In this document: piece by piece, positions 1 to 6,646 of the stretch
How the letters are laid out: each line of letters starts with the position of its first letter
How positions within the stretch are numbered: position 1 is the stretch's first letter
Assembly (NCBI GenBank): GCA_016789625.1
Contig: JAEUQS010000549.1
Location: forward strand, 1 to 11,398
Length of the DNA stretch: 11,398 bases
Source: Acidobacteriota bacterium
GTDB lineage: Bacteria > Acidobacteriota > Thermoanaerobaculia > UBA5066
Reading direction: 5' to 3'
The notes under the pieces: generated by a model
Databases searched by the model: none
The model's input: only the letters and a program-made list of their open reading frames with translations
Told to the model about the DNA's origin: nothing
Position numbers and translations under genes: made by a program

Positions 1-29
1 GCGGGCACGGGCCGTTCTATTCCTCGCGC

Positions 30-2012
30 GTGGCACCATGGGCCGTGCTCGCCACCGGGCTCCTGCGCGACGTCGCCGTCGTTCTGGCGGCGTCCTTTCC
101 CGTGCTGTACCTCGCGCGGCGGCTGCGGCTGCCGACGATCGTGGGGTTCCTCGTCACCGGAGTCGTCTCGGGGCCCCACGCTCTCGGCCTCATCAGCGAC
201 GCGCAGCGCGTCGAGCACATCGCCGAGCTGGGGGTCGTGCTCATCCTCTTCTTCGCGGGCATCCACTTCCCGCTCTCGCGTCTCAAGGACCTCTCCAAGA
301 CGGCCGTGCCGGGCGGCTTCCTCCAGCTCGCCCTCACGACCGGGCTCGTCGTGCTGCTCACGGGCCTGGCGGGGACGCCGCTCCGCCAAGCGGTCTTCTA
401 CGGCTTCCTCGTGACGCTCTCTTCCACGGCCGTGCTCCTGCCGGTGATCGCCGCGCGCGACGAGATGGGGAGCCCGTACGCACGCAGGTTCCTGGGAATC
501 TCTCTGTTCCAGGATCTCGCGGTCATCCCGCTCGTGCTCCTCCTCCCGGCGCTCGCGCCCGCGGGGGTGGGTCCCGCCGCCGGCGCGGTCCTCATGAAGG
601 TCGGGCTCGCGCTCCTCGGCATCACGCTCTTCGTGGCGACCGCGCGGGCGCTGCTGCCGCGCCTTCTCGACGGGCTCTTCCGTCTCGGCAGCAAGGAGGG
701 CTTCACCGACGGCGTGATCGTCCTCGTCCTCGTGGTGATCGCGCTCTCCGAGGAAGCCGGCATCTCGGCGGCCATGGGCGCGTTCGCGGCGGGCATCGTG
801 CTCGGCGAGAGCGAGTACGTGCACGAGATCACGTCGGCGCTCGCGCCGTTCCGCGACGTGCTGTCGAGCCTCTTCTTCGTCTCCATCGGGATGCTGCTCG
901 ACCCCGTGTTCGCCATGCACAACATCGTGCTCGTGCTGCTCGTGGTGACGGCCGTCGTGGCGGTGAAGGTCGCGGCCGCGTTCGGTGCGCTTCGAGCGAT
1001 CGGCACGTCGGCGCGCACGTCGCTTCGCGCGGCCCTGGCGCTGGCGCCGGTGGGCGAGTTCTCGTTCGTGCTCGCCACGGCCGGGCTCCCGCTCGGTCTT
1101 CTCACGGAGTCGAGCCAGCAGCTCTTCGTCGTGACTGCCGTGACGACGTTGGCGCTCGCGCCGCTCCTCGTGGCCTGGGCGCCGCGCCTCCTCACGCTGC
1201 TGGCGGACACTCCCGAGGTCGCCACGGGCGAGCACCACGCGTCGCTCAAGGGGCACGTCGTGATCGTCGGCTACGGCTTGAACGGCCGGAACGTCGCCCG
1301 CGCGCTCCTCGAGATCGGCGTGCCGCACGTCGTGCTCGAGGCCGACCCCGACCGCGTGGCGGCGGCGCGCGCCGATGGCGTGCGTGCGATCACGACCGAC
1401 GCGACGGCGCCGGAAGGGCTCGATGCGGCAGGCGTGCCGGGAGCCGTGGCCGTCGTGCTCACGATTCCCGACCCCGACTCGGCGCGGCGGTCCGCGCAGC
1501 TCTGCCGCAGGTTGTCGCCCACGGCGCGAATCCTGGTGCGCACGCGCTACGTGCGCGAGGTGGAGGCGCTCCTCAAGGGCGGAGCCGACTACGTGATCCC
1601 CGAGGAGTTCGAGACCTCGGTCGAGATCGTCTCCCGCGTGCTCCGCATCCTGCACGTGCCTGGCAACGTCGTGGCCACGCAGATCCGTCTCCTGCGCGAC
1701 GAGGGCTACAGGCGGCTCCGCGAGGCGGGCGCGCATCCGTCGGACGCGCGGCGCATGGAGGCGCTCGTCAACGCCGGGACGACCGAGCTCTTCCTCGTGA
1801 TGCCCGATACGTGCGCGGACGGAAAGACCTTGGCCGCGCTGGATCTCGAGTCGCTCCACGTGGCCGTGCCGGCGCTCCTCCGCGACGGCAGGCCGCTCGC
1901 CCCGCCCCCGCGCGACGTCGCGATCACCGCGGGCGACACGCTCCTCCTCGTGGGCGCCCACGAGGATCTCGCGGTGGCGATGAAGAAGCTCGAGGAGTCC
2001 CGCGCCGGCTAG
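30..2012 (+). CDS. CPA2-family cation/proton antiporter with RCK (TrkA-N/TrkA-C) module, KefB/KefC-like
   Basis: Likely an inner-membrane monovalent cation:H+ antiporter or K+ efflux system gated by nucleotide binding. Residues about 10-392 form the Na+/H+ exchanger domain: many hydrophobic spans, an SSTA motif at 131-134, the QD pair at 161-162 in the family context QDLAVIPL, and a GEFSFVL segment near 342-348 resembling the KefC region. Residues about 408-525 form a Rossmann-type TrkA-N domain with GYGLNG at 414-419 and acidic residues E437/D439 after the second strand. TrkA-C follows at about 583-655. The length of 660 aa fits KefB-type proteins. The start is uncertain: GTG at 30 gives a sensible N-terminus, but the frame is open to the window edge, another GTG lies at 45, and no clear ribosome-binding site is visible. 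The transported ion cannot be told from sequence, and no KefF/KefG-type partner is seen. The 3' end overlaps the convergent permease gene by four bases. Confidence 0.93.
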   Translation: MAPWAVLATGLLRDVAVVLAASFPVLYLARRLRLPTIVGFLVTGVVSGPHALGLISDAQRVEHIAELGVVLILFFAGIHFPLSRLKDLSKTAVPGGFLQLALTTGLVVLLTGLAGTPLRQAVFYGFLVTLSSTAVLLPVIAARDEMGSPYARRFLGISLFQDLAVIPLVLLLPALAPAGVGPAAGAVLMKVGLALLGITLFVATARALLPRLLDGLFRLGSKEGFTDGVIVLVLVVIALSEEAGISAAMGAFAAGIVLGESEYVHEITSALAPFRDVLSSLFFVSIGMLLDPVFAMHNIVLVLLVVTAVVAVKVAAAFGALRAIGTSARTSLRAALALAPVGEFSFVLATAGLPLGLLTESSQQLFVVTAVTTLALAPLLVAWAPRLLTLLADTPEVATGEHHASLKGHVVIVGYGLNGRNVARALLEIGVPHVVLEADPDRVAAARADGVRAITTDATAPEGLDAAGVPGAVAVVLTIPDPDSARRSAQLCRRLSPTARILVRTRYVREVEALLKGGADYVIPEEFETSVEIVSRVLRILHVPGNVVATQIRLLRDEGYRRLREAGAHPSDARRMEALVNAGTTELFLVMPDTCADGKTLAALDLESLHVAVPALLRDGRPLAPPPRDVAITAGDTLLLVGAHEDLAVAMKKLEESRAG

Positions 2013-4501
2013 AGCGAGCGGAGCGTGTGGACGGGGTCGATCGCGGCCGCCCGGCGAGCCGGCACGAGGCTCGCGAGCGCGGCCACGCCGAGGAGGAGCG
2101 CCGAAACGCCCACGAGGACCACGGGATCCAGGGGACTCGCTCCGAAGAGCACCGACGACAGCGCTCGCCCCACGAGAGCCGAGAGCCCGAGACCGAGCAG
2201 GATGCCGAAGCCCGCGAGGCGGAGCGCGCCGCCGAGGACCTCGCGCACCACCCTGCGGGCGTCTGCTCCCAGCGCCATGCGGATGCCGATCTCGCGCTCC
2301 CGCGCGGCCACGCGATACGTCGCGAGGCCGAAGAGACCGAGGGCCGCGAGGAGCACGCCGGCGACGGCGAGGCCCCCGAGGATCTGCAGCAGGAAGCGTG
2401 TCGGTGCGGCCCAGTCGGCCAGGAACGCGGCTTCGGAACGGAAGCCTTCGAGCGGCTGCGCGGGATCCACCTCGGCAATCGCGGCCGCGAGGGAGCGCGC
2501 GGGCAGGGCTTCCGGAGCCGGCGTGCGCAGCCGGAACGTCACGTCGCGGCCCGGCCTCTGGGCGAAGGGAACGTAAAGGAACGCGCTCTCGCTCCGCCTC
2601 ACGGGGTTGCCGATGGGGCTCGACACGACGCCGACGACGGTGAGCCAGGTCGCGGGCCGGTTGGCCTCGTCGCCCGGGCGATCCGGAAGGATCGCCTCAG
2701 GCAGTCCTGCCGGACTGCCCGGAATGGCGTCGATGAGGATGCGCCGTCCCACGGCCTCGGCTCCCGGCCCGAAGAGCCGTGACGCCGCGGCGGAGCCGAG
2801 GAGCGCGACCGCTTCGGTTTCCATCGACCGGAACGTGCGACCGGCAAGGACCCTCAGTCCGAGGGTCTCGACGTAGGGGCCGTCGACGGCGAGCGCGAAG
2901 GACGGCGCCGCCGAGAGAGGAACGTTCGTGGCCGACCCTTCGAGCCGCAGCCGGCTCTCGGAGCCCGTGAACGCGCCCACGAACTCGGCGCTCTCGAGAG
3001 CGACGCTCGAGACGCCGGGCACCGCGGAGAGGCGTTCGCGGGCGTCGCGGGCAAAGGCCACGCGGCGTTCGCCCGAGTCGTAGCGCGTCGCGAGGAGGCG
3101 CGCCTCGGCGCGTGCGAGGGACCCGGCCTCGTAGCCCAGACCCGCGAGGCCGCGCGAGGCGAGGAACGTCTTGGCGAGGAGGCCGGCGCCCGAGAGGAGC
3201 GCGAGCGCGAGCGCGGCCTGCGCGACCACGAGCGCGCTCCGGAACCGCTCCTTCGCGGGCGAGAACGTGGCGCCAGGGCCGCCATCGTTGAGGGCGCGCG
3301 CGGGGTCCTGCCGCGAGGCCGCGAGGGCGGGCAGCAGGCCGAAGAGGGCGCCGGTCGCGAGGGAGAGCGCGACCGTGAACGCGAGCACCGCGGGATGCAG
3401 GCGGATGTCGATCCAGAAGGGCAGGCTCGCGGGCAGCAGCTTCGTCACGAGCGGCAGCGCCTGCGTCGCCAGAAGGAGGCCGAGAGCGCCGCCCGCGAGC
3501 GACACGAGCAGGCTCTCCACGAGCACCTGCCGCGCGATCTGGAAGCGCGTGGCGCCGAGCGCGAGGCGGAGCGTGAGCTCCCGCTGCCGTGAGAGGCCGC
3601 GCGCGAGGAGGAGGTTCGCGAGGTTCGCGCACGCGACGAGGAGCACGAGGAGGCCGGCCGCGAACGGCAGATAGAACGGCGGACCCGAGTCGACGAGGAG
3701 GTCGTCGCGGAGGCTCACCGCGCCGACCGTCCAGCCCGTCTGCGTCGCGGGCCAGGCCTCGGCGAGGCCCTTGCCGAACGACGCGAGCTCGGCGGCGAGC
3801 GCGGCCGGAGATACGCCGGGGGCCAGTCGGCCCACGACGGTGAGGCCGCGATCGTGAGGTGCCAGCGACGCGCCGTGCGCGGCGAGGGGACGCCAAAGCT
3901 CCGCGCGCTCGGGATACCGAAAGCCGCGCGGCATCACGCCGGTGATCCGGAGCGCGCGACCGTCGACGAGCAGGTCCTTCCCGACGACCTCGATGCCGCC
4001 GAACCGCCGCACGGCGAGCCCATGGGAGACGAGGACCACATCGGAGCCAGGGCCCGCGCCGGCAGCGCCAGAATCCTCGGCCGCCGTGAAGCCGCGACCG
4101 CGCTCCGGAGCGACGCCGAGCGTGGGGAAGAGCGACGCCGAAACGAACGCCGAGGAGACGCGCTCGGGGGTTGTGCCTTCGACGACGGACTGGGCCTCGA
4201 TCGCCGCGCCGAGGCTTTCGAGGGAAGCCGCGCCCCGCGTGAGGGCGTCGTAGGCCGGCCAGGACATCCCGACGGCGCAGCCCGCGCAGAGGGCCGCGGG
4301 GTTCTGCTCGGAAACGTCGACGAGCCGGTCCGCGTCGCGGTAGGGAAGCTCGGCGAAGACCACCGCATGGACGAGCGAGAAGAGCGTCGACACGCTGCCG
4401 ATGCCGAGCGCGAGAGAGAGGAGCGCCGCCAGTAGGAAACCCTTCGCTCGCGGCAGGGTGCGCCACGCGAGACGGAGGTCGGCGAGGATCGTGTCGCGCA
4501 T
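2009..4501 (-). CDS. ADOP-type orphan permease (MacB/FtsX superfamily)
   Basis: Predicted 830-aa inner-membrane permease of the duplicated MacB/FtsX layout known from Acidobacteria as ADOP. An N-terminal span (about 22-48, with the typical LALGIG stretch) is followed by a MacB-like periplasmic domain. A first FtsX block lies at about 275-400, with ACANLANLLLARG and LRLALGATR. A second periplasmic domain follows, then a second FtsX block from about 700, with REREIGIRMALGA and a DPVHTLR end. The frame extends to 4531, but I start at ATG 4501 because AGGAG at 4508-4512 (minus strand) lies six bases upstream and the protein then begins MRDTILADLRLAWRTL, as usual for the family. No ATPase gene is nearby, which fits the 'orphan' name; the substrate is unknown. 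The loop at about residues 592-609, between GRRILID and TWLTVVGVV, is encoded by a double-hairpin repeat and looks longer than usual for the family. Confidence 0.92.
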   Translation of the reverse strand: MRDTILADLRLAWRTLPRAKGFLLAALLSLALGIGSVSTLFSLVHAVVFAELPYRDADRLVDVSEQNPAALCAGCAVGMSWPAYDALTRGAASLESLGAAIEAQSVVEGTTPERVSSAFVSASLFPTLGVAPERGRGFTAAEDSGAAGAGPGSDVVLVSHGLAVRRFGGIEVVGKDLLVDGRALRITGVMPRGFRYPERAELWRPLAAHGASLAPHDRGLTVVGRLAPGVSPAALAAELASFGKGLAEAWPATQTGWTVGAVSLRDDLLVDSGPPFYLPFAAGLLVLLVACANLANLLLARGLSRQRELTLRLALGATRFQIARQVLVESLLVSLAGGALGLLLATQALPLVTKLLPASLPFWIDIRLHPAVLAFTVALSLATGALFGLLPALAASRQDPARALNDGGPGATFSPAKERFRSALVVAQAALALALLSGAGLLAKTFLASRGLAGLGYEAGSLARAEARLLATRYDSGERRVAFARDARERLSAVPGVSSVALESAEFVGAFTGSESRLRLEGSATNVPLSAAPSFALAVDGPYVETLGLRVLAGRTFRSMETEAVALLGSAAASRLFGPGAEAVGRRILIDAIPGSPAGLPEAILPDRPGDEANRPATWLTVVGVVSSPIGNPVRRSESAFLYVPFAQRPGRDVTFRLRTPAPEALPARSLAAAIAEVDPAQPLEGFRSEAAFLADWAAPTRFLLQILGGLAVAGVLLAALGLFGLATYRVAAREREIGIRMALGADARRVVREVLGGALRLAGFGILLGLGLSALVGRALSSVLFGASPLDPVVLVGVSALLLGVAALASLVPARRAAAIDPVHTLRSL
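2674..2722. repeat. Double-hairpin dispersed repeat, copy A (inside the permease gene)
   Basis: A 49-bp segment matching 6423-6471 at 41 of 49 positions without gaps, in the same orientation. It contains two tandem perfect inverted repeats: GGCGATCC (2677-2684) with GGATCGCC (2689-2696) around loop GGAA, then GGCAGTCC (2700-2707) with GGACTGCC (2712-2719) around loop TGCC. On the minus strand it encodes a Pro/Gly-rich loop in the second periplasmic domain of the permease. Its reading phase differs from that of copy B, so the likeness is at DNA level. It looks like a small palindromic repeat element; its family is unknown to me. Confidence 0.8.
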
Positions 4502-4656
4502 TCTGGTCTCCTGCTCCGCCCCCCGTCGCACGCGGTGTGCCAGCCGGCCGCACCCGATTTTCCCGAATCCTGTCCGGTTGTGGGACGGAACGCCACGATC
4601 CCGGAATCCTGGAGAAACCGGTTCGCCCCGGGATCGTAAGAGGCTCCGAGGTGTCC
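4502..4656. promoter_or_regulatory. Divergent spacer with direct and inverted repeats
   Basis: This 155-bp gap between the start of the permease gene and the start of the SMP-30-like gene must hold both promoters. I see no convincing -35/-10 pair. It contains a degenerate direct repeat: CCCGAATCCTG (4562-4572) then CCGGTT one base later (4574-4579), and CCCGGAATCCTG (4600-4611) then CCGGTT six bases later (4618-4623). It also holds a 9-bp perfect inverted repeat, CGATCCCGG (4596-4604) and CCGGGATCG (4628-4636), enclosing the 8-bp palindrome AACCGGTT (4616-4623). These could be operator sites for one regulator controlling both genes, or a leader hairpin of the SMP-30-like gene. The function is inferred. 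Confidence 0.45.
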
Positions 4657-5922
4657 ATGCGGATCCGAGCTGCCCTGCTTGCCGTGTCGTGTCTTGCCGC
4701 TGAACCCGTGCTCCTGGGGGAGGATCTCGAGGAGCTGCTCGCGCGCGGCCGCACGGCTCTCGCGGAGAAGCGTCCCGCCGACGCCGTCGCGCCGTATCGC
4801 GCCGCGGCGGCCGAGGTGGCGGACAACACCGGCAGCCGCGTCGCGCTGGCCGAGGCGCTGGCGCGCTCGGGCGCGGCCGCCGACGGGCTCGCCGTTCTCG
4901 AGAAGGCCGCGGCCTTCCGCATCCAGCCCGACCTCGCGAAGCTCGACGAGGCGTTCTCGGGCCCCGACGCGGCGCCCCGCTATAAAAAGCTCAGGGTGAA
5001 GCTCGAGGAAGCGGGCCGTCCGTTCGTGAAGAGCTCGCGGGCGTTCGTGCTCGAAGACCCCGAGATCCTGCCCGAGAGCGTGGCCTGGGACTCGAAGGCG
5101 AAGGCCTGGTACGTGGGCAGCATGTATCAGCGAAAGATCGTGAAGGTCGACGAGCAGGGCCGCGCGAGCGACCTCGTCTCGGAAGGTCGCGACGGACTCT
5201 GGGCCGTCATCGGAATCAAGCTCGACACGAACGCGCGGGAGCTGTGGGTCACCTCGTACAACGGCAACTCGCCTCCGATGCGAAAGCCCGAGCCCGGGAC
5301 GGAGAAGCACGGCGCGCTGTATCGCTTCAACGTCGACACCGGTGCGCTCGTGGCCCGCTACGACCCGCCCAGGCAGCCCCTCGGGTTCAACGACCTCGTA
5401 CTCGCGCCCAACGGGGACGTGTATCTCACCTGCGGGACCGCCGTCTGCGTGCTCCGCGAGGGCGCGACGAAGGCGGAGGAGCTCCTCGAGGCCGGCGGCT
5501 TCCTCAACGGCATCGCCATTTCCGACGACGGCGCGCGGCTCTTCGTGGTGGACCACCGGCGCGGCATCCGCTGGGTGGACGTCGCGACGAAGCGCAGCGC
5601 GCTCGTGAAGCTGCCGCCGAACGAATCCCTCGCGGGCGTGGACGGTCTCTACGTGCGGGGCCGCATGCTCGTCGCCATCCAGAACTCGGCCGGGCCGGTC
5701 GAGCGCGTCATCCGCTGCGACCTCGACGCGTCGCTCTCGAAGGTGACGCGCGTCCGGGTGCTCGAGCAGAAGCACCCGGACTACGACGCGCCCACCACGG
5801 GCGTCCTCGTGGGAGACGAGCTCCACTACGTGGCGGCCAGCAACCTCGACAGCTACTACGCGAACAAGGGGATCGTCCCGGGAAAGCTGAGGAAGAGCGC
5901 GATCCTCCGGTTGAAGCTGTAG
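4657..5922 (+). CDS. Exported SMP-30/gluconolactonase-like beta-propeller protein with helical N-terminal region
   Basis: A 421-aa protein. Residues 1-21 look like a short signal peptide (MRIRAALLAVSCLAAEPVLL). The AVSC segment is only a poor lipobox, so lipoprotein status is doubtful. Residues about 22-100 are Ala/Leu/Arg-rich and helical, resembling a TPR-like or Sel1-like repeat pair (ARGRTALAEKRPADAVAPYR). From about 128 to the end the pattern matches the SMP-30/gluconolactonase/LRE propeller: PEILPESVAWD, GFNDLVLAPNGDVYLT, FLNGIAISDDGARLFVVD and GVDGLYVRG. Members of that fold include lactonases and other metal-dependent hydrolases, but many exported ones are uncharacterised; no reaction can be assigned. 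ATG 4657 is chosen for the signal peptide and GAGG at 4648-4651. An in-frame GTG at 4651, with AAGAGG seven bases upstream, is an equally possible start. The gene ends four bases before the stop of the convergent lipocalin-like gene. Confidence 0.8.
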   Translation: MRIRAALLAVSCLAAEPVLLGEDLEELLARGRTALAEKRPADAVAPYRAAAAEVADNTGSRVALAEALARSGAAADGLAVLEKAAAFRIQPDLAKLDEAFSGPDAAPRYKKLRVKLEEAGRPFVKSSRAFVLEDPEILPESVAWDSKAKAWYVGSMYQRKIVKVDEQGRASDLVSEGRDGLWAVIGIKLDTNARELWVTSYNGNSPPMRKPEPGTEKHGALYRFNVDTGALVARYDPPRQPLGFNDLVLAPNGDVYLTCGTAVCVLREGATKAEELLEAGGFLNGIAISDDGARLFVVDHRRGIRWVDVATKRSALVKLPPNESLAGVDGLYVRGRMLVAIQNSAGPVERVIRCDLDASLSKVTRVRVLEQKHPDYDAPTTGVLVGDELHYVAASNLDSYYANKGIVPGKLRKSAILRLKL

Positions 5923-5935
5923 TCGTTCAGCCCGG
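5907..5935. terminator. Possible weak bidirectional hairpin between convergent genes
   Basis: CCGG and TGAA (5907-5910, 5912-5915) can pair with TTCA and CCGG (5926-5929, 5932-5935) as an imperfect stem across the junction of the two convergent genes, whose stop codons are four bases apart. There is a bulge and no T tract, so a terminator role is only suggested by position. Confidence 0.2.
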
Positions 5936-6550
5936 CACGCGCTCCATCTTGATCTCCTCGAACCACTTCTCGCCGCCCTTCTCGTACCACGACCAGCGCG
6001 TCGTGAAGGCCGACGAGGACTCGAAGCGGTATTCGGCGCGGTCCATGTGGCCGGTGTCGCGCGTGGGGATGTTGGCGCCGTCGAGGAACGTGAAGCCGAT
6101 GTTCGCGCCGTCTTCGGAGATCGTCGTCGCCACGAGGCGGGGCTGGTTCTTCGCCACGCAGTAGTGCGTGAGCATGAGCTTCTCCCCGTCGAGGTGGAAC
6201 ACCGTCACCATCGTCTGGCCCTTGTGCGCGTCGAAGTCCGAGGTGGAGACGACGGCCGAGCCTCCGGCGATGACCTGGATGGTCGCGTGATCGGTCCAGC
6301 CCTTGGTGCTCTTGCCGCGCCACGTGCCCTCGAGCGCCTTGAGGCGGTCGAACGCGCGGCGCGCCGGAGTCGACGCGGCTTTTGTCCCGACGTTTGCGGC
6401 AGGCTTGGCATGCTCCTCGTGACCGGGCGATCCCAAGGGATCGCCTTCTGCAGTCCTACCGGACTGACCGGTTGCGGGCTTCGTTTCCTGGGGCGCGGCC
6501 TGGAGGGTGAGCGCCGTGAGCACGACGAGAGGCAGAACGCTGTGTCGCAT
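5927..6550 (-). CDS. Exported small protein with lipocalin-like / DUF1579-like domain
   Basis: A 207-aa protein. Residues 1-19 are a signal peptide (MRHSVLPLVVLTALTLQAAP, cleavage near the AA-P junction). Residues about 20-62 are a low-complexity linker rich in Pro, Gly, Ala and Lys. Residues 66-207 form a predicted beta-barrel domain opening with FDRLKALEGTWRGKS, a typical start for lipocalin-like, nitrobindin-like or DUF1579-like proteins, then IQVIAGGSAVVSTS and VTVFHLDGEKLMLTHYC. Such domains often bind small hydrophobic ligands, but the ligand here is unknown. ATG 6550 is chosen because AGGAG at 6556-6560 (minus strand) lies five bases upstream and the signal peptide follows; longer frames upstream run into the sigma-factor gene. 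The linker at residues about 27-43 is encoded by the second copy of the double-hairpin repeat. The gene is divergent from the ECF sigma gene across a palindrome-bearing spacer, so it is a possible target of that sigma factor. Confidence 0.78.
   Translation of the reverse strand: MRHSVLPLVVLTALTLQAAPQETKPATGQSGRTAEGDPLGSPGHEEHAKPAANVGTKAASTPARRAFDRLKALEGTWRGKSTKGWTDHATIQVIAGGSAVVSTSDFDAHKGQTMVTVFHLDGEKLMLTHYCVAKNQPRLVATTISEDGANIGFTFLDGANIPTRDTGHMDRAEYRFESSSAFTTRWSWYEKGGEKWFEEIKMERVPG
6423..6471. repeat. Double-hairpin dispersed repeat, copy B (inside the lipocalin-like gene)
   Basis: This segment matches 2674-2722 at 41 of 49 positions, in the same orientation. The first stem is GGCGATCC (6426-6433) with GGATCGCC (6438-6445); one further C:G pair can form, leaving AA at the tip. 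The second stem is CAGTCC (6451-6456) with GGACTG (6461-6466) around loop TACC. Relative to copy A, seven of eight differences lie in the first loop, the linker between stems or the second loop. The eighth removes a pair flanking the second stem. On the minus strand it encodes part of the linker between the signal peptide and the barrel domain, in a different phase from copy A. Confidence 0.8.
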
Positions 6551-6646
6551 GGGAGCTCCTTTCCTTTCCCCTGAGTGGCCCTCCCGCGGTCGAACGCTGC
6601 ATGCAGCGTTTTCCGCCGCTTGCGTCACACAGGAGGGATGGAGACC
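6551..6646. promoter_or_regulatory. Divergent spacer with 18-bp perfect palindrome (6593-6610)
   Basis: The gap between the divergent lipocalin-like gene and the ECF sigma gene contains AACGCTGCATGCAGCGTT at 6593-6610, a perfect 18-bp palindrome. It lies 36 bp upstream of the chosen sigma start and 42 bp from the other start, so it could touch both promoters. It may be an operator for a dimeric regulator or form a cruciform. There is no T tract, and it is not placed as a terminator. No convincing ECF-type or housekeeping promoter pair was found on either strand. Confidence 0.5.
6631..6636 (+). promoter_or_regulatory. Strong Shine-Dalgarno AGGAGG for the ECF sigma gene
   Basis: AGGAGG ends one base before ATG 6638 and ten bases before ATG 6647. 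A one-base spacing is too short for initiation, so the site favours ATG 6647, though ten bases is slightly long. The upstream in-frame ATG at 6575 would start translation ahead of the 18-bp palindrome and is unlikely. Confidence 0.6.

Noticed and set aside
2004..2063. GCCGGCT / AGCCGGC inverted repeat near the antiporter-permease junction as a terminator
   Set aside because: The arms are only 7 bp with a loop of more than 40 bases and lie largely in coding sequence; such pairs are expected by chance in DNA this GC-rich.
38..2782. Long plus-strand frame of 914 codons starting at ATG 38
   Set aside because: Its translation is Arg/Ala/Gly-rich low complexity with no recognisable domain, and it overlaps the antiporter and the 3' part of the permease. 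It is a shadow frame caused by high GC content.
2697..4922. Minus-strand frame of 741 codons over the permease gene
   Set aside because: Arg/Ala-rich translation without domains, out of frame with a clear ADOP permease that has a ribosome-binding site and family motifs.
4980..4995. TATAAAAAG, an AT-rich patch resembling a promoter element
   Set aside because: It lies inside the SMP-30-like coding region, encodes YKK in frame, and has no partner -35 element or downstream gene start.
6590..6626. ECF-type promoter candidates (GAAC and CGTC on the plus strand; GGAAAA-N16-CGAC on the minus strand) around the 18-bp palindrome
   Set aside because: The plus-strand spacing is about 27 bases, too long, and the minus-strand boxes match the usual GGAAC/CGTC pattern poorly. 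Autoregulation is plausible but not supported by these motifs.
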